Origin: a virus
DNA: 37,318 nt
IMG/VR virus record: IMGVR_UViG_3300033155_000907
Span: 1-37,318 of that record
Direction: 5' to 3' (one strand)
The notes under the pieces were generated by a model. It saw only the letters and a program-made list of their open reading frames with translations, searched no databases and was not told the DNA's origin. The position numbers and the translations under genes are program-made. Shown here piece after piece: positions 6,690 through 14,973 of this stretch (positions are counted from its first letter, which is position 1; each line of letters begins with the position of its first letter).

Positions 6690-7640
6690 TTAATAAGTAG
6701 GTTTCACCATAGGTGAAAAAAACGGCGCTTCGGTTAACGTACTGAACCACTGTGTCCTGCTCTGTAATTGATTCGCACCCGGTATTATCATTTTTTGCCA
6801 GGGCCACTGATTGAAACCGCTAACGTCAGCGTTTTGCGTGTTCCACCTTCCACCCATTATAGTGGACGCGCTCGAGAATAGTATCTTCTCAAGATATATC
6901 TCGATGGCGTATTCCAAGCCGGCCACTCGCGTCTTCTTTGGTAGAAGCACAGAAGTCATGAGTCCGACCCTGTCGTCCCTCAGCAAGTCCTGAGTAGTAT
7001 TTGTGCGATCGGCCGGTGAGGCATCGACAACGAACTCGGCGTGAAGTTGTCCACTTCCCGGTACTCTGTCTGGCATATTGTTCCATGCCCATGTATTGCC
7101 ATCGCTCCACGCCTCGGCTAACCAATACGTCTTGAACTGGGCGGTGGCCCTCAAAAGGAAGGGTCCGCCAAAGTTCTCTGGATTCCAGTTCATTGTGAAC
7201 GCCCTGGAAAAAGAAGCGTGAGGGCTACCGACAATGTTGATGTATCGGTCTTCATCTTCATAGTATATTTGATTGTGGTTGTCCTCTGTAAAGAAAATGT
7301 AACTGTTGAATATCTCGTTATTTTCGTATCCTGCTGGGCCGCCAGCAATTGGTGTCATCCTTATGCCTGAAGTGATCTGGAAGTACCCAGGGACAAACAG
7401 GTTCGTGAGGCCGTCACCCTGCAATGCAGTTTCGGCCCTTATGTTATAATTGCCCGCTGGTGTTAGATCACCCCAATTGTGGAATCCGATTCGACCAGTC
7501 CAGCAATCACGCATCACTGGCAGTTGCATGTGGTCGGCGTTGCGATACGGGAAGTTGGCCTTGGCTATCTTCTCTTCGGTGACTATCTCGGCGGGGTTCT
7601 CTGTGATGATCCGCTTGCCATCTTCCGCGATGAGCTTCAT
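6690..7640 (-). CDS. Predicted tail-associated structural protein
   Basis: The 316-aa product is rich in Asn, Trp and Tyr, as in carbohydrate- or receptor-contacting beta proteins. The start at 7640 overlaps the upstream stop by one base (TAATG). A longer frame to 7697 lies inside the upstream gene. No domain is recognised. This gene and the next look more AT-rich than their neighbours, which may reflect exchange of host-range genes. Confidence 0.6.
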   Translation of the reverse strand: MKLIAEDGKRIITENPAEIVTEEKIAKANFPYRNADHMQLPVMRDCWTGRIGFHNWGDLTPAGNYNIRAETALQGDGLTNLFVPGYFQITSGIRMTPIAGGPAGYENNEIFNSYIFFTEDNHNQIYYEDEDRYINIVGSPHASFSRAFTMNWNPENFGGPFLLRATAQFKTYWLAEAWSDGNTWAWNNMPDRVPGSGQLHAEFVVDASPADRTNTTQDLLRDDRVGLMTSVLLPKKTRVAGLEYAIEIYLEKILFSSASTIMGGRWNTQNADVSGFNQWPWQKMIIPGANQLQSRTQWFSTLTEAPFFSPMVKPTY

Positions 7641-8374
7641 TATGGTGTGCCGCCCTGGTCCCACCACATAATCCACGCATCGTTCGGATACACCCACTCG
7701 CTGACGTCCATCTCGCCAAGAACGTTAAACTTGCCAAATAACATTTGCCAGTAATCAAAGTCTACTGTAAACGGTTTAGCGACAGGAATCATTGCGAACC
7801 CATAAATTATATCATTCTGAGTAATCACCTGGCCGCCAGTGACTTTGTAATTCCAATTTTCTGTGGTGACAGTTCTCGTCCACACTCCAGGCAGGGCGAA
7901 TGCATTTCTTGTCATTTGGATATTTGATCCGAGAGACTGCTGATAACCTAAGGCGGGCAAGTCATCGGACGCGAAGTCGTCTCTATAAGGCTCTAGGATT
8001 AGATAGTAATCCCATGCCGCCTTGTATAACGTGAACCCAGGATTCCCGTTCGCTTCATATGTCAACACCGCTTCGTAATTCGATCCAAAAGGCAATTGCC
8101 AATTGAACCAGGATTGTTGGTACGGGGGCGCTAGTGGTTCGATGGGACTCTTCAACCAACAGAACAAACCATCGCCGCCAACGTCATCCGTTGCGCCCTC
8201 ATATCGATATCGCAAGCTGATGTCTTCGCCGGGATCTGGAACATATATATCGCTTTCCGGAATACCGCCGCCGGGATAGTTGATCAAGTAGCAGTCGCAT
8301 GGCTGGCAGTCAAAGCGCCGGCCGCTGGTTTCCGGTACGCGCATGGCCGGCACAAGCGTTGTATCTATCGTCAT
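7640..8374 (-). CDS. Predicted tail-associated structural protein
   Basis: The 244-aa product is rich in Trp, Tyr, Pro and Asp with little helix expected. It has an N-terminal CQPCDCY cluster near residues 24-30. The start at 8374 overlaps the upstream stop by ATGA. An in-frame extension to 8437 is inside the upstream gene. It is unrecognised but lies in the tail-tip block and shares the lower GC of the gene downstream. Confidence 0.6.
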   Translation of the reverse strand: MTIDTTLVPAMRVPETSGRRFDCQPCDCYLINYPGGGIPESDIYVPDPGEDISLRYRYEGATDDVGGDGLFCWLKSPIEPLAPPYQQSWFNWQLPFGSNYEAVLTYEANGNPGFTLYKAAWDYYLILEPYRDDFASDDLPALGYQQSLGSNIQMTRNAFALPGVWTRTVTTENWNYKVTGGQVITQNDIIYGFAMIPVAKPFTVDFDYWQMLFGKFNVLGEMDVSEWVYPNDAWIMWWDQGGTP

Positions 8375-9291
8375 AGCGTTACGCGATCGGGAGCGACCGC
8401 AACGAACGTGCCGCCGATCGAGACACGGCCATACCACTGATCCTCAACGCTTCCAACCAGATCCCCAGCGTTCGCGCCACCATCGATCAACATGTCACTC
8501 GTTATGCCACGGTCCCAAGCTAGGCCGGTCCTTGTTGGTTCCACATCTGCCGTCAGTATGTAACAGGTCAAGGCGTTGTCCGCTTGCGGCTGTCTGAATA
8601 GATAGAATCCATCTTCATAGTCGTAGACCTCAGCGAAGCCACCCAGCGGCGCAAGCTGTGTTGACATGTTCCTAACAGGAATCGTCAAGGGCGTTCCGCC
8701 GGGCGCTCCGATATCAATGAAGATAAGCTTCTCGTCGATCTCGGTCGCTTCCAGGTCCGACGCTTCCGGTACCCATATGACCTTGGCAAATCCCGCCGGC
8801 CCGGTCTGTAAACGCGGCACCCCAATGTTCAGGTCGGCCCACTTGTCATCCTCGTTGACAACAAGCGCCCAAGCCGGGCACATCCCTCGAACCCATACCT
8901 GGGCGATCTCGCCAGGATCGTGACCGCCCGTAGAGATGACCCAGTTACCGCTATAATCCGCTTCTGGATCGTCCACCGGGTTGTATACCTTCAAGACCAA
9001 GTTACTAATGCGATCGTCGTCCGTGTCGTGGTCGAGGTCAATTATCTGGCCAGCAATTCCAGCGGGGCGGTTCGGCTCGATGCGAGTGTCGCCAAGGTTC
9101 TTGGCCCACGCTGTAATTGTCGGGAAGTTGAAGCGGCTATCATCGATCGTGGCAATGGTGCTGCCTTTGCCGGTCTGTCTGACAATGATTCCGTCGCCAG
9201 GTATGGGCGTCCCGTTACGAACAGCATCAATGATGGCATTGACGTCCTCGGCCAGAAGTTGGTCGCCCGGTTGTTTTTGATCGAGCGGCAT
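8371..9291 (-). CDS. Predicted virion protein (tail-tip block)
   Basis: The 306-aa product has a polar N-terminus containing QLLAEDVNAIIDAVR, a short helix frequent at the N-terminus of phage fibre or appendage proteins. A beta-rich Gly/Asp-rich body follows. The start overlaps the previous stop by one base (TAATG). No enzymatic motif is seen. A fibre-like role is inferred from context. Confidence 0.6.
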   Translation of the reverse strand: MPLDQKQPGDQLLAEDVNAIIDAVRNGTPIPGDGIIVRQTGKGSTIATIDDSRFNFPTITAWAKNLGDTRIEPNRPAGIAGQIIDLDHDTDDDRISNLVLKVYNPVDDPEADYSGNWVISTGGHDPGEIAQVWVRGMCPAWALVVNEDDKWADLNIGVPRLQTGPAGFAKVIWVPEASDLEATEIDEKLIFIDIGAPGGTPLTIPVRNMSTQLAPLGGFAEVYDYEDGFYLFRQPQADNALTCYILTADVEPTRTGLAWDRGITSDMLIDGGANAGDLVGSVEDQWYGRVSIGGTFVAVAPDRVTL

Positions 9292-10148
9292 TATGAAAGC
9301 TCTGACGCCAACCCGAGCGTGCTGAAGTCCGCTTCATCGTAGACGTTCGCCACGTGAATGCTCTTGGCCCGCTGTTGCAATTGCGTGATGTCCCCTATGT
9401 CCTCGGATTGGTTCTGGATTCTCTGCCAGAGATAATCCCAGCCCTTCTTGGGGACCGTGACAGTCGAGCCATCCGCCAGCTTGAACTCGAGGCTTCTGGT
9501 CGCCTCTCCCATGAAGCTATAAACCACTGGTATCTCTCCACTTTCAGCGCGTTGCATTCTCGCGCCCAGGAACAGAAGGTCGCCAGGATTCCAGCCCTTG
9601 AAGATCTGAGAGTTGACCTTGCCGCTAATGTTATAGATCGTATTCAGGAACGCGACACTGATGACGCTGACGTCCCACAACTTCGTGACGGTCAACGTGG
9701 CCTTGGGTACAAAGATGTCAACGCCCTCGACCTCAACGCCTCCGGACTTGTCCGCCCTCAGTCCGACGGCCGTGCCGACGTTCGAGCTTGCCGGGTAGTG
9801 AAGTTGTCTTTCGGGTTTCTTCACGTTGCTGATGTGTTCCGTGCCGGCGGTAAGATCCATCTGCCAGAACTCACCGTCAGAAGATACTGGCCCGATCGTG
9901 GGAACGCCCCAGGTCACGGTCAGCGAACACACGTCAGGAGTGGACTCGACCCGGACGGCTTCCTTCGACATTACGATCAAACGTATGCCATCGTGTGTCA
10001 TGGTATCGCCGAACGATGGACCGGACAGTTCTGCAACGCGGGGGTCGTCGGTACCGTAGACCGTGTAAAGGTCTATCGTCTCGACCTGGTTCCTTTGGTT
10101 TCGACGTATGGTCCGACTTTCAAATTTCTCTTCTAACGTTAAGGCCAT
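9291..10148 (-). CDS. Predicted distal tail / tail structural protein
   Basis: The 285-aa, mostly beta protein follows the tape measure gene directly, the usual place of the distal tail protein. A C-terminal helix-rich segment spans about 235-285. No motif permits a firm family name. GGGGGAG lies just before the ATG at 10148. The gene ends by overlapping the next start. Confidence 0.6.
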   Translation of the reverse strand: MALTLEEKFESRTIRRNQRNQVETIDLYTVYGTDDPRVAELSGPSFGDTMTHDGIRLIVMSKEAVRVESTPDVCSLTVTWGVPTIGPVSSDGEFWQMDLTAGTEHISNVKKPERQLHYPASSNVGTAVGLRADKSGGVEVEGVDIFVPKATLTVTKLWDVSVISVAFLNTIYNISGKVNSQIFKGWNPGDLLFLGARMQRAESGEIPVVYSFMGEATRSLEFKLADGSTVTVPKKGWDYLWQRIQNQSEDIGDITQLQQRAKSIHVANVYDEADFSTLGLASELS

Positions 10149-10157
10149 CTCTCCCCC

Positions 10158-12209
10158 TTATCCAAGAACGGCAATATTGCCGCGGCTAGTGTTTTTAACA
10201 ATGTCCGCCAGCTTGCCGTTCGAGTCTTCCATTACGTCCAGTTGATCCATTTGTATCCTGTCGGTGGCGCGTTGCAACTCCGCCGCCGCACCGCTGAACG
10301 TACCGACCACGGTGTCGCCAACATCCTCGGGCAATCCAAGCATCGGCATGTCACCGGCCAGCGCAACGTCTGGGATCGTCAATTCGAGTCGAGCAATCAG
10401 TTCCCGCAAGCCAGGAAGCGTAGGCACCAGGTCCAGTCCAAGGTCAACGAACTCACGCTTGAGAATGGCAAGTAAGTCCTTCAAGTCCTCAAACAGAAGC
10501 GCCTGTTTCGCTGTTGCGTCACGGATCTTGACCATGCCGGAGAGCCAGTTGTTTGTCAGCTTCCCAACTTCGTCATCGACACCTTTGATTGCCTTGCCCA
10601 GCTTGAGTGCCATTATCTCGCCTTGGCCGCCGCCGAACTTCACCAGGGCCTGGGCGATTTTGATCATCATGTCGCGCAACGTGACCGTCAACCCGATCAA
10701 CATCATGTTCCAGAGATCCGCAATCCTCAAACCCATTATTCTAAAGGACGTCACGAGGAGATCCATACCGGCCGACCAGGTAAGCTTGATGTCTTCCCAG
10801 ATCAGGCCAATGCGTGTGAGCAACTGCCTGACCGTCAGGGTTCCGATCCTTATGTTCATGATAAAGCCGTTCCATCGATCGACAATGTCATCCAGTGCGC
10901 CAGACCACAACATAAACAGGCCGAGAGCCACACCCAGGATTCCGCCAGGCGAAAGGAATACAGCGACAGCCTTCAAGATCCCACCAAGAACAATCAAGCT
11001 TGCGCCTATCAGGACAACCCACTTGACGGTGTCAGCCAGGCGCCGGACCAGTTCCTTGTTTTCGCCAATCCATTTCGTGATCCCGCGGACGAAACTTGTC
11101 ACACGGACCACGGCCTTCCGCACGTCTTCCTCGAGGTTGATGCCAATCTGCCGTAGTAGATCCACGAATGACTGGCGCAACTGCCGCACCGCGAACGCCA
11201 AGGTCTTGGTCCGCTTCTCGAACGCCTCTTCTGTCGATCCAGCCCGGTCCATCTGAATGCCGACGTCTTTGGTGAATCCCTTCATGTCGTTGAGCATTGG
11301 CAGAATACCACGGATTGCCCGTCGGTTTCTGAATACCGCCGACACCTGTTCCGTGGTGGCTTTTGATAGTTTCTTCAAGACACCTTCAAGGCCAATCGTT
11401 TTGAGCGTGGTAGTATTTAACTGAATGCCGAACCGCTTGGCCGCCGTGATCGCTTGCTCTTGCGGCGACAGGAATGTGGCAATTATGGCGTTGAGCGCCG
11501 TCACGGCCACGTTGGTCCTGACACCGTTCCGGGTCATGGTCGAGAGGGCCGCGCCCATCTCTTCCAAGCTTATACCAGCACTTGCGGCGGTGGATGCCAC
11601 CATTCCGATTGCCGGCCCCAGTTCTTCGAATGTGGTCTTGCCCCGCTTCACGACAGCAAACAGGAAGTCGGACACACTTGCCGCTTCGTTCGCATTCAAT
11701 CCGTAACTGTTCAATATGGTTGTGATCGCATCAGCCGAGACGGCGGTTGTTGTGAAGCCAGCCTGGGCCGCCTTCATGGAAACAACCAGCACGCCGGCCG
11801 CTTGTGAGGCATCGATCGACGCGGACAGGATATCAAACAACCCCCTGGAGATCGTGTCGGTTGACTCACCGAATGCGACAGACAGATCCCGCACTTGGTT
11901 TGTGAAGTCGGGCATGAATTTTGACATGTCGCTCTCTGTCAACATGGTAGATACAAAGGCCATCTCATCGCCAAAGTCAGAAGCGACCTTCAAGCCGGCC
12001 ACCATCGGCGCACCTATAGCGGCGCCCAGTGCGACCATCTTCGCGCCCAGCGTGGCGATCTTCGTTCCAAAGGCGTCGAGCTTCTTGCTGGCGCTTCCGA
12101 GGACCGCATCGAGCGGCCCCATTGTACCGCCTATCTCAACGAACGCACCGCCGGCCCTAACACTACCGGAACTCACAAACCTACCGCTCGACGGATCTCT
12201 TGCTGCCAT
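10158..12209 (-). CDS. Tail tape measure protein, TP901 family
   Basis: The 683-aa protein has an Ala/Gly-rich N-terminal region (about 25-330) with the pattern of the TP901 tape measure core. Hydrophobic segments at about 395-440 could insert into the host membrane, and helical amphipathic stretches follow to the C-terminus. It sets tail length during assembly. By the usual scaling of about 0.15 nm per residue the tail would be near 100 nm, typical of siphoviruses. It lies directly after the tail chaperone genes, and GGAG precedes the ATG by about 10 bases. Confidence 0.92.
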   Translation of the reverse strand: MAARDPSSGRFVSSGSVRAGGAFVEIGGTMGPLDAVLGSASKKLDAFGTKIATLGAKMVALGAAIGAPMVAGLKVASDFGDEMAFVSTMLTESDMSKFMPDFTNQVRDLSVAFGESTDTISRGLFDILSASIDASQAAGVLVVSMKAAQAGFTTTAVSADAITTILNSYGLNANEAASVSDFLFAVVKRGKTTFEELGPAIGMVASTAASAGISLEEMGAALSTMTRNGVRTNVAVTALNAIIATFLSPQEQAITAAKRFGIQLNTTTLKTIGLEGVLKKLSKATTEQVSAVFRNRRAIRGILPMLNDMKGFTKDVGIQMDRAGSTEEAFEKRTKTLAFAVRQLRQSFVDLLRQIGINLEEDVRKAVVRVTSFVRGITKWIGENKELVRRLADTVKWVVLIGASLIVLGGILKAVAVFLSPGGILGVALGLFMLWSGALDDIVDRWNGFIMNIRIGTLTVRQLLTRIGLIWEDIKLTWSAGMDLLVTSFRIMGLRIADLWNMMLIGLTVTLRDMMIKIAQALVKFGGGQGEIMALKLGKAIKGVDDEVGKLTNNWLSGMVKIRDATAKQALLFEDLKDLLAILKREFVDLGLDLVPTLPGLRELIARLELTIPDVALAGDMPMLGLPEDVGDTVVGTFSGAAAELQRATDRIQMDQLDVMEDSNGKLADIVKNTSRGNIAVLG

Positions 12210-12210
12210 T

Positions 12211-12570
12211 TTAATTGTTCTCCATGGCCTTCATCTGGCCCTTGATCTTGTCCCAGCGCAGATCGATGTTCTCGTTGGTGTCAGTGTCCGGCAAGAACTC
12301 GGCCGCGTCCTTGATAGCTTTCTCCAACTGGAACAAGTTGACCTCCTGATTCTTGCCGCGTAGTGGATGAAAGTTCTCGAAGCGCCAACGCTTCTTTGTG
12401 AACTTCGGTATCCACATACAGATCCATGCCGTTTGATCCCACTCGTGCATCTGTCTGGCGTGCGCCCGCCAGGCCAGTTCCTTCAAAGAGTATTCCCAGG
12501 GATCAACCCCAGCGATCGCGGCTAACTCGTGGGTTTCCTTCCATCCCCAGGGCCGCGCTTTGTAGGGTTT
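12211..12570 (-). CDS. Tail assembly chaperone, second part, probably made by -1 frameshift
   Basis: The frame overlaps the end of the upstream chaperone gene and lies one base back from it. Read from the putative slip at 12564-12570 it adds about 117 residues, including ELAAIAGVDPWEYSLKEL and WRAHARQMHEWDQTAW. This pattern is common just before tape measure genes, in lambda T-like or GT domains. The fusion would have about 264 aa. A stand-alone start would need TTG at 12486 without a clear ribosome site. The product guides tail tube assembly around the tape measure and is not in the virion. Confidence 0.7.
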   Translation of the reverse strand, partial: KPYKARPWGWKETHELAAIAGVDPWEYSLKELAWRAHARQMHEWDQTAWICMWIPKFTKKRWRFENFHPLRGKNQEVNLFQLEKAIKDAAEFLPDTDTNENIDLRWDKIKGQMKAMENN

Positions 12571-13004
12571 TCCTTCTTGCCATCCCCTTCTTTACCGCCA
12601 AGGTCTGTCATGCTCGGGAAGAAATCGAACAGGCTCGCCACGGCACACGTCAAGGCGTCAGAAACCTGTTCCGGCTGTATCGCGTCGCAGAAATTATCAA
12701 AGGTGACGGGGTGCTTGAATGCGTCCACCACGTCGCCCTCTCCATTTCTACAGCCCTCATACAACAGGACCGCCAAGCCTTCCATTCGACCAAACAACTT
12801 CTGGGCCACCTGGAACACTTCCTTGTAACTGGTTTCCGGCATCTCGGCGCCCTTCTTTAGTTGGCCGGCGTTAGTAACGAACGTGTCAAAGACCGCTTCA
12901 AACAACCCAATGCCCGAGGCTTTCTCAAACTCTCGAACAACCCTGACCGTGACAACTGGATGCCATTCTCGGTCACTTGCATCTGTAAAGGATGCTTTCT
13001 CCAT
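12522..13004 (-). CDS. Tail assembly chaperone, first part (G-like)
   Basis: The 160-aa protein sits between the tail tube and tape measure genes, the fixed place of G-type chaperones. The body (about 15-130) is helical. The last 25 residues are Lys/Gly/Pro-rich and unstructured, where frameshifting occurs in relatives. The ribosome site GAGGG precedes 13004. Termination at 12522 gives the short product, and a -1 slip gives the long one. Confidence 0.78.
   Translation of the reverse strand: MEKASFTDASDREWHPVVTVRVVREFEKASGIGLFEAVFDTFVTNAGQLKKGAEMPETSYKEVFQVAQKLFGRMEGLAVLLYEGCRNGEGDVVDAFKHPVTFDNFCDAIQPEQVSDALTCAVASLFDFFPSMTDLGGKEGDGKKENPTKRGPGDGRKPTS
12564..12570 (-). promoter_or_regulatory. 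Candidate -1 ribosomal slippery site (A AAC CCT)
   Basis: In the chaperone frame the minus strand reads GAA AAC CCT, giving the X XXY YYZ heptamer AAACCCT at codons 146-147. A GGAAAAC overlaps it. The -1 frame is open from just upstream (its last stop lies at about 12593) to 12211. CCC in the A-site half is less usual than AAA or TTT, so the exact slip site is uncertain. Confidence 0.5.
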
Positions 13005-13034
13005 AATATTCCCTCGCCGTTATAGGGTCTTTGA

Positions 13035-13433
13035 CTAGCTAGTTCCGGTAACAGGCGTCAGTGCGCCAGTACCCTTCATGGTGGCGTTAAGCTGGACGCC
13101 ATCGTCGAGCGGCTGAGGACTTCCAAGCCCGCTGACTATGACGCAACCAGACCACCCAAAACCGTCTTCATCAAGAACGGTGATCGCTACTTCAGTACCG
13201 TTCAGGTACGCATCGCGGATGGCTTGAAGCGCCGCGTTCGTGGGCACCCACAACTGGTCAGTCGTCAGGCCCCACTCTTTCAATCCCTGGATGAACTTCT
13301 TCCAGCCGCCAGCGTCCCGAGTTGTCACGTCAATCTCGGTAGCCGACATGGTCAGGTCAACGTCCTGGGCCTTTCCCACGACATTCCCGCCGAACGTCAA
13401 TACACAATCAAAACCCGGTAATGGTGCGGCCAT
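13035..13433 (-). CDS. Major tail (tube) protein, TP901-1-like
   Basis: The 132-aa protein contains TEIDVTTRDAGGWKKFI, a signature of TP901-1-like tube proteins, where a DVTT(R)D turn is followed by WK. It polymerises into the tail tube. It lies between the tail terminator and the tail chaperones, the standard order. AAAGGAG precedes the ATG at 13433, fitting high expression. Confidence 0.88.
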   Translation of the reverse strand: MAAPLPGFDCVLTFGGNVVGKAQDVDLTMSATEIDVTTRDAGGWKKFIQGLKEWGLTTDQLWVPTNAALQAIRDAYLNGTEVAITVLDEDGFGWSGCVIVSGLGSPQPLDDGVQLNATMKGTGALTPVTGTS

Positions 13434-13456
13434 AATTGTCTCCTTTCAAAGACACA

Positions 13457-13873
13457 TCACTCAATAATTTTCGTCCTACACTTCACCACATAGCCAGGGA
13501 AGCCGTCGGCATCAGTAATGCTTTCCGGTGCATCCGCCTGGCACAACACACTCACGTATCCCGTCACAGTCAAGTCCACTCGGTCGAGGAGTCGCCACAC
13601 ATCATTGGCGAGATCGATGAGCGCCTTGTCTGATTGTACTTTATCACCCCACACATTTACATCAACCCATATCTCGGCACCTCGTGCGTCTCGGGTGCCC
13701 CACGGTATGGCCGTGACTTGTTCGATGCGGATGGCCGTTCGCTCGGCGTCGTCTGGAATCACGCGAGATGTGAACACGGACGGCTTTGGACCAATCCCAA
13801 AGTCGTATGTCCCGAGTTGTACCGTCACGCCAGCGTCTGCAACTATAACGTCATATATAGCCTTGGGTATCAT
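13457..13873 (-). CDS. Tail terminator / completion protein (DUF3168-like)
   Basis: The 138-aa protein has a short N-terminal helix (AIYDVIVADAGV), then beta strands including RIEQVTAIPWGTRDARGAEIW and VDVNVWGDK, as in DUF3168 tail-to-head joining proteins. It likely caps the tail tube. It starts in an ATGA overlap with the HK97 gp10-like gene, keeping connector order. Confidence 0.75.
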   Translation of the reverse strand: MIPKAIYDVIVADAGVTVQLGTYDFGIGPKPSVFTSRVIPDDAERTAIRIEQVTAIPWGTRDARGAEIWVDVNVWGDKVQSDKALIDLANDVWRLLDRVDLTVTGYVSVLCQADAPESITDADGFPGYVVKCRTKIIE

Positions 13874-14340
13874 GATGAGGCCCCTTTACTGTTCAATAGT
13901 CTGCCGGCCCGAGTATTTGCCAGCTTCAAGCCCTTGAATAACGGCGCGAACCGCGCCTTTGATTTGATCAGGGCCGGGCGCATGAATGGGCGCTTGTCGT
14001 GACGCCGGCCGCCGAACTCGTGAAGCCGCGCATACCAAGCCCGATACGTTGGCCCGACCAACATGGTCCCATAAGATGTTTTCGCTACATGAATCGAAGC
14101 GCGGAGGTTTCCCGTCTGGACGTGAGGGGGTGCCGGCGCTTTGCTGGGCGTCTTGACCTTGCCGCCCCGTGGTCCCGCCGATCGACCGCCGGCCTTCATT
14201 GACCGCTTCGCCGCACCTTCCACAATGAACGCCGCCTTCGCCAATGGAGCAATGGAAGCTTCCTTGACGGCCCCCATGACTTCCTTGGGGTGGAAGTCGA
14301 TGGTCACCTTGGCAACTCCGAACCGCATGACTTTTTTCAT
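13870..14340 (-). CDS. HK97 gp10-like head-tail connector protein
   Basis: The 156-aa basic protein has PHVQTGNLRASI (73-84) and WYARLHEFGGRR, then RPFMRPAL, the conserved core of the HK97-gp10-like family. It acts at the neck during head-tail joining. The start at 14340 overlaps the stop of a 38-aa ORF. The frame ends in an ATGA overlap with the tail terminator gene. Confidence 0.88.
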   Translation of the reverse strand: MKKVMRFGVAKVTIDFHPKEVMGAVKEASIAPLAKAAFIVEGAAKRSMKAGGRSAGPRGGKVKTPSKAPAPPHVQTGNLRASIHVAKTSYGTMLVGPTYRAWYARLHEFGGRRHDKRPFMRPALIKSKARFAPLFKGLKLANTRAGRLLNSKGASS

Positions 14341-14453
14341 CGTACCTTTGGGTTGATAGGTTTCCGTACACGCTCGACAGCAAGGACCTTCCTCTTCTTG
14401 GCCGGCATCTTGCTAATGGCGGTAACTCTATATGAAGCTGTAACCGTTGGCAT
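14337..14453 (-). CDS. 38-aa basic small protein
   Basis: The ATG at 14451-14453 opens 38 codons and ends in an ATGA overlap with the gp10-like gene. GAGGGG lies about 10 bases before the start. The product is strongly basic (five Arg, six Lys). It fills the only gap between two connector genes, which supports it as real. No family is recognised; it may be a small head or neck component. Confidence 0.5.
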   Translation of the reverse strand: MPTVTASYRVTAISKMPAKKRKVLAVERVRKPINPKVR

Positions 14454-14456
14454 ATA

Positions 14457-14783
14457 TCACCATCCCCTCTTGAATATTACATAAGCCACGACCAGGGCAC
14501 AGACAACAGTCACGACAGCCTGGGCGACGTTTGCGACCGTGATCCGCTTGACCTCTTTGTGATTCTCCAGGTGTTCGACGACGTCCTTCTCGACGCCAAC
14601 AACAACAGCACACGGGCGGTTGTAGCTCTGCACTTCCCCCTCGACCCGCGTCACTTGAATGGCCAACCCGCTGACCTTCTCGCCCAGATCATCAATACGC
14701 TTGTGCGTGTCACGTGAATGAGTATCTATCTTTCCGTGAAGCCCGTTCACGCTTTCGAGTATGGCCCTTAGGTCATCAGACAT
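14457..14783 (-). CDS. Coiled-coil protein with C-terminal membrane segment (XhlA/holin-like)
   Basis: The 108-aa protein has residues about 5-52 as a heptad-rich coiled coil. Residues about 83-104 are a single transmembrane helix (VAQAVVTVVCALVVAYVIF) followed by KRGW. This layout is that of XhlA-type proteins that act with holins, but it is also seen in other phage membrane proteins. Its place among head-tail connector genes is unusual for lysis. The start overlaps the end of the upstream gene by 8 bases. Confidence 0.6.
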   Translation of the reverse strand: MSDDLRAILESVNGLHGKIDTHSRDTHKRIDDLGEKVSGLAIQVTRVEGEVQSYNRPCAVVVGVEKDVVEHLENHKEVKRITVANVAQAVVTVVCALVVAYVIFKRGW

Positions 14784-14973
14784 CTTCTTCCACCTGTATT
14801 ATGTCGCCCACTATAACGTCCTCCTCCGAATCGATGATAATGGTCGTCTCGTTCTCATACACCTTGATCGTGCCCCACACAGTTGTGAGCAACGCCGGCG
14901 CACCCTCGGTATAACCACCCTGGCCGTCATCTGTTCGGACAGCCCTGTAAACTGCAAGGGGTTGCGTCATCAT
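14776..14973 (-). CDS. Small head-tail joining protein
   Basis: The 65-aa product has RTDDGQGGYTEG and TVWGTIKVYE, the hallmark pair of head closure proteins (phage head-tail joining family). It is shorter than the usual ~110 aa, so it may be a minimal form. The start at 14973 overlaps the adaptor gene stop by ATGA. A longer frame to 15225 lies inside the adaptor gene and is not credible. Confidence 0.7.
   Translation of the reverse strand: MMTQPLAVYRAVRTDDGQGGYTEGAPALLTTVWGTIKVYENETTIIIDSEEDVIVGDIIQVEEDV

Noticed and set aside
10264-11256. Long plus-strand open frame of 330 codons
   Set aside because: It lies opposite the tape measure gene, has low-complexity Ser/Arg/Pro-rich sequence and no ribosome site context. 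It is a shadow frame.
11716-12363. Plus-strand frame of 215 codons
   Set aside because: It is antisense to the tape measure and chaperone genes and shows no family features.
12211-12486. Second tail chaperone as an independent gene from TTG at 12486
   Set aside because: There is no clear ribosome site, and conserved-looking sequence continues upstream in the same frame. A -1 frameshift explains it better.
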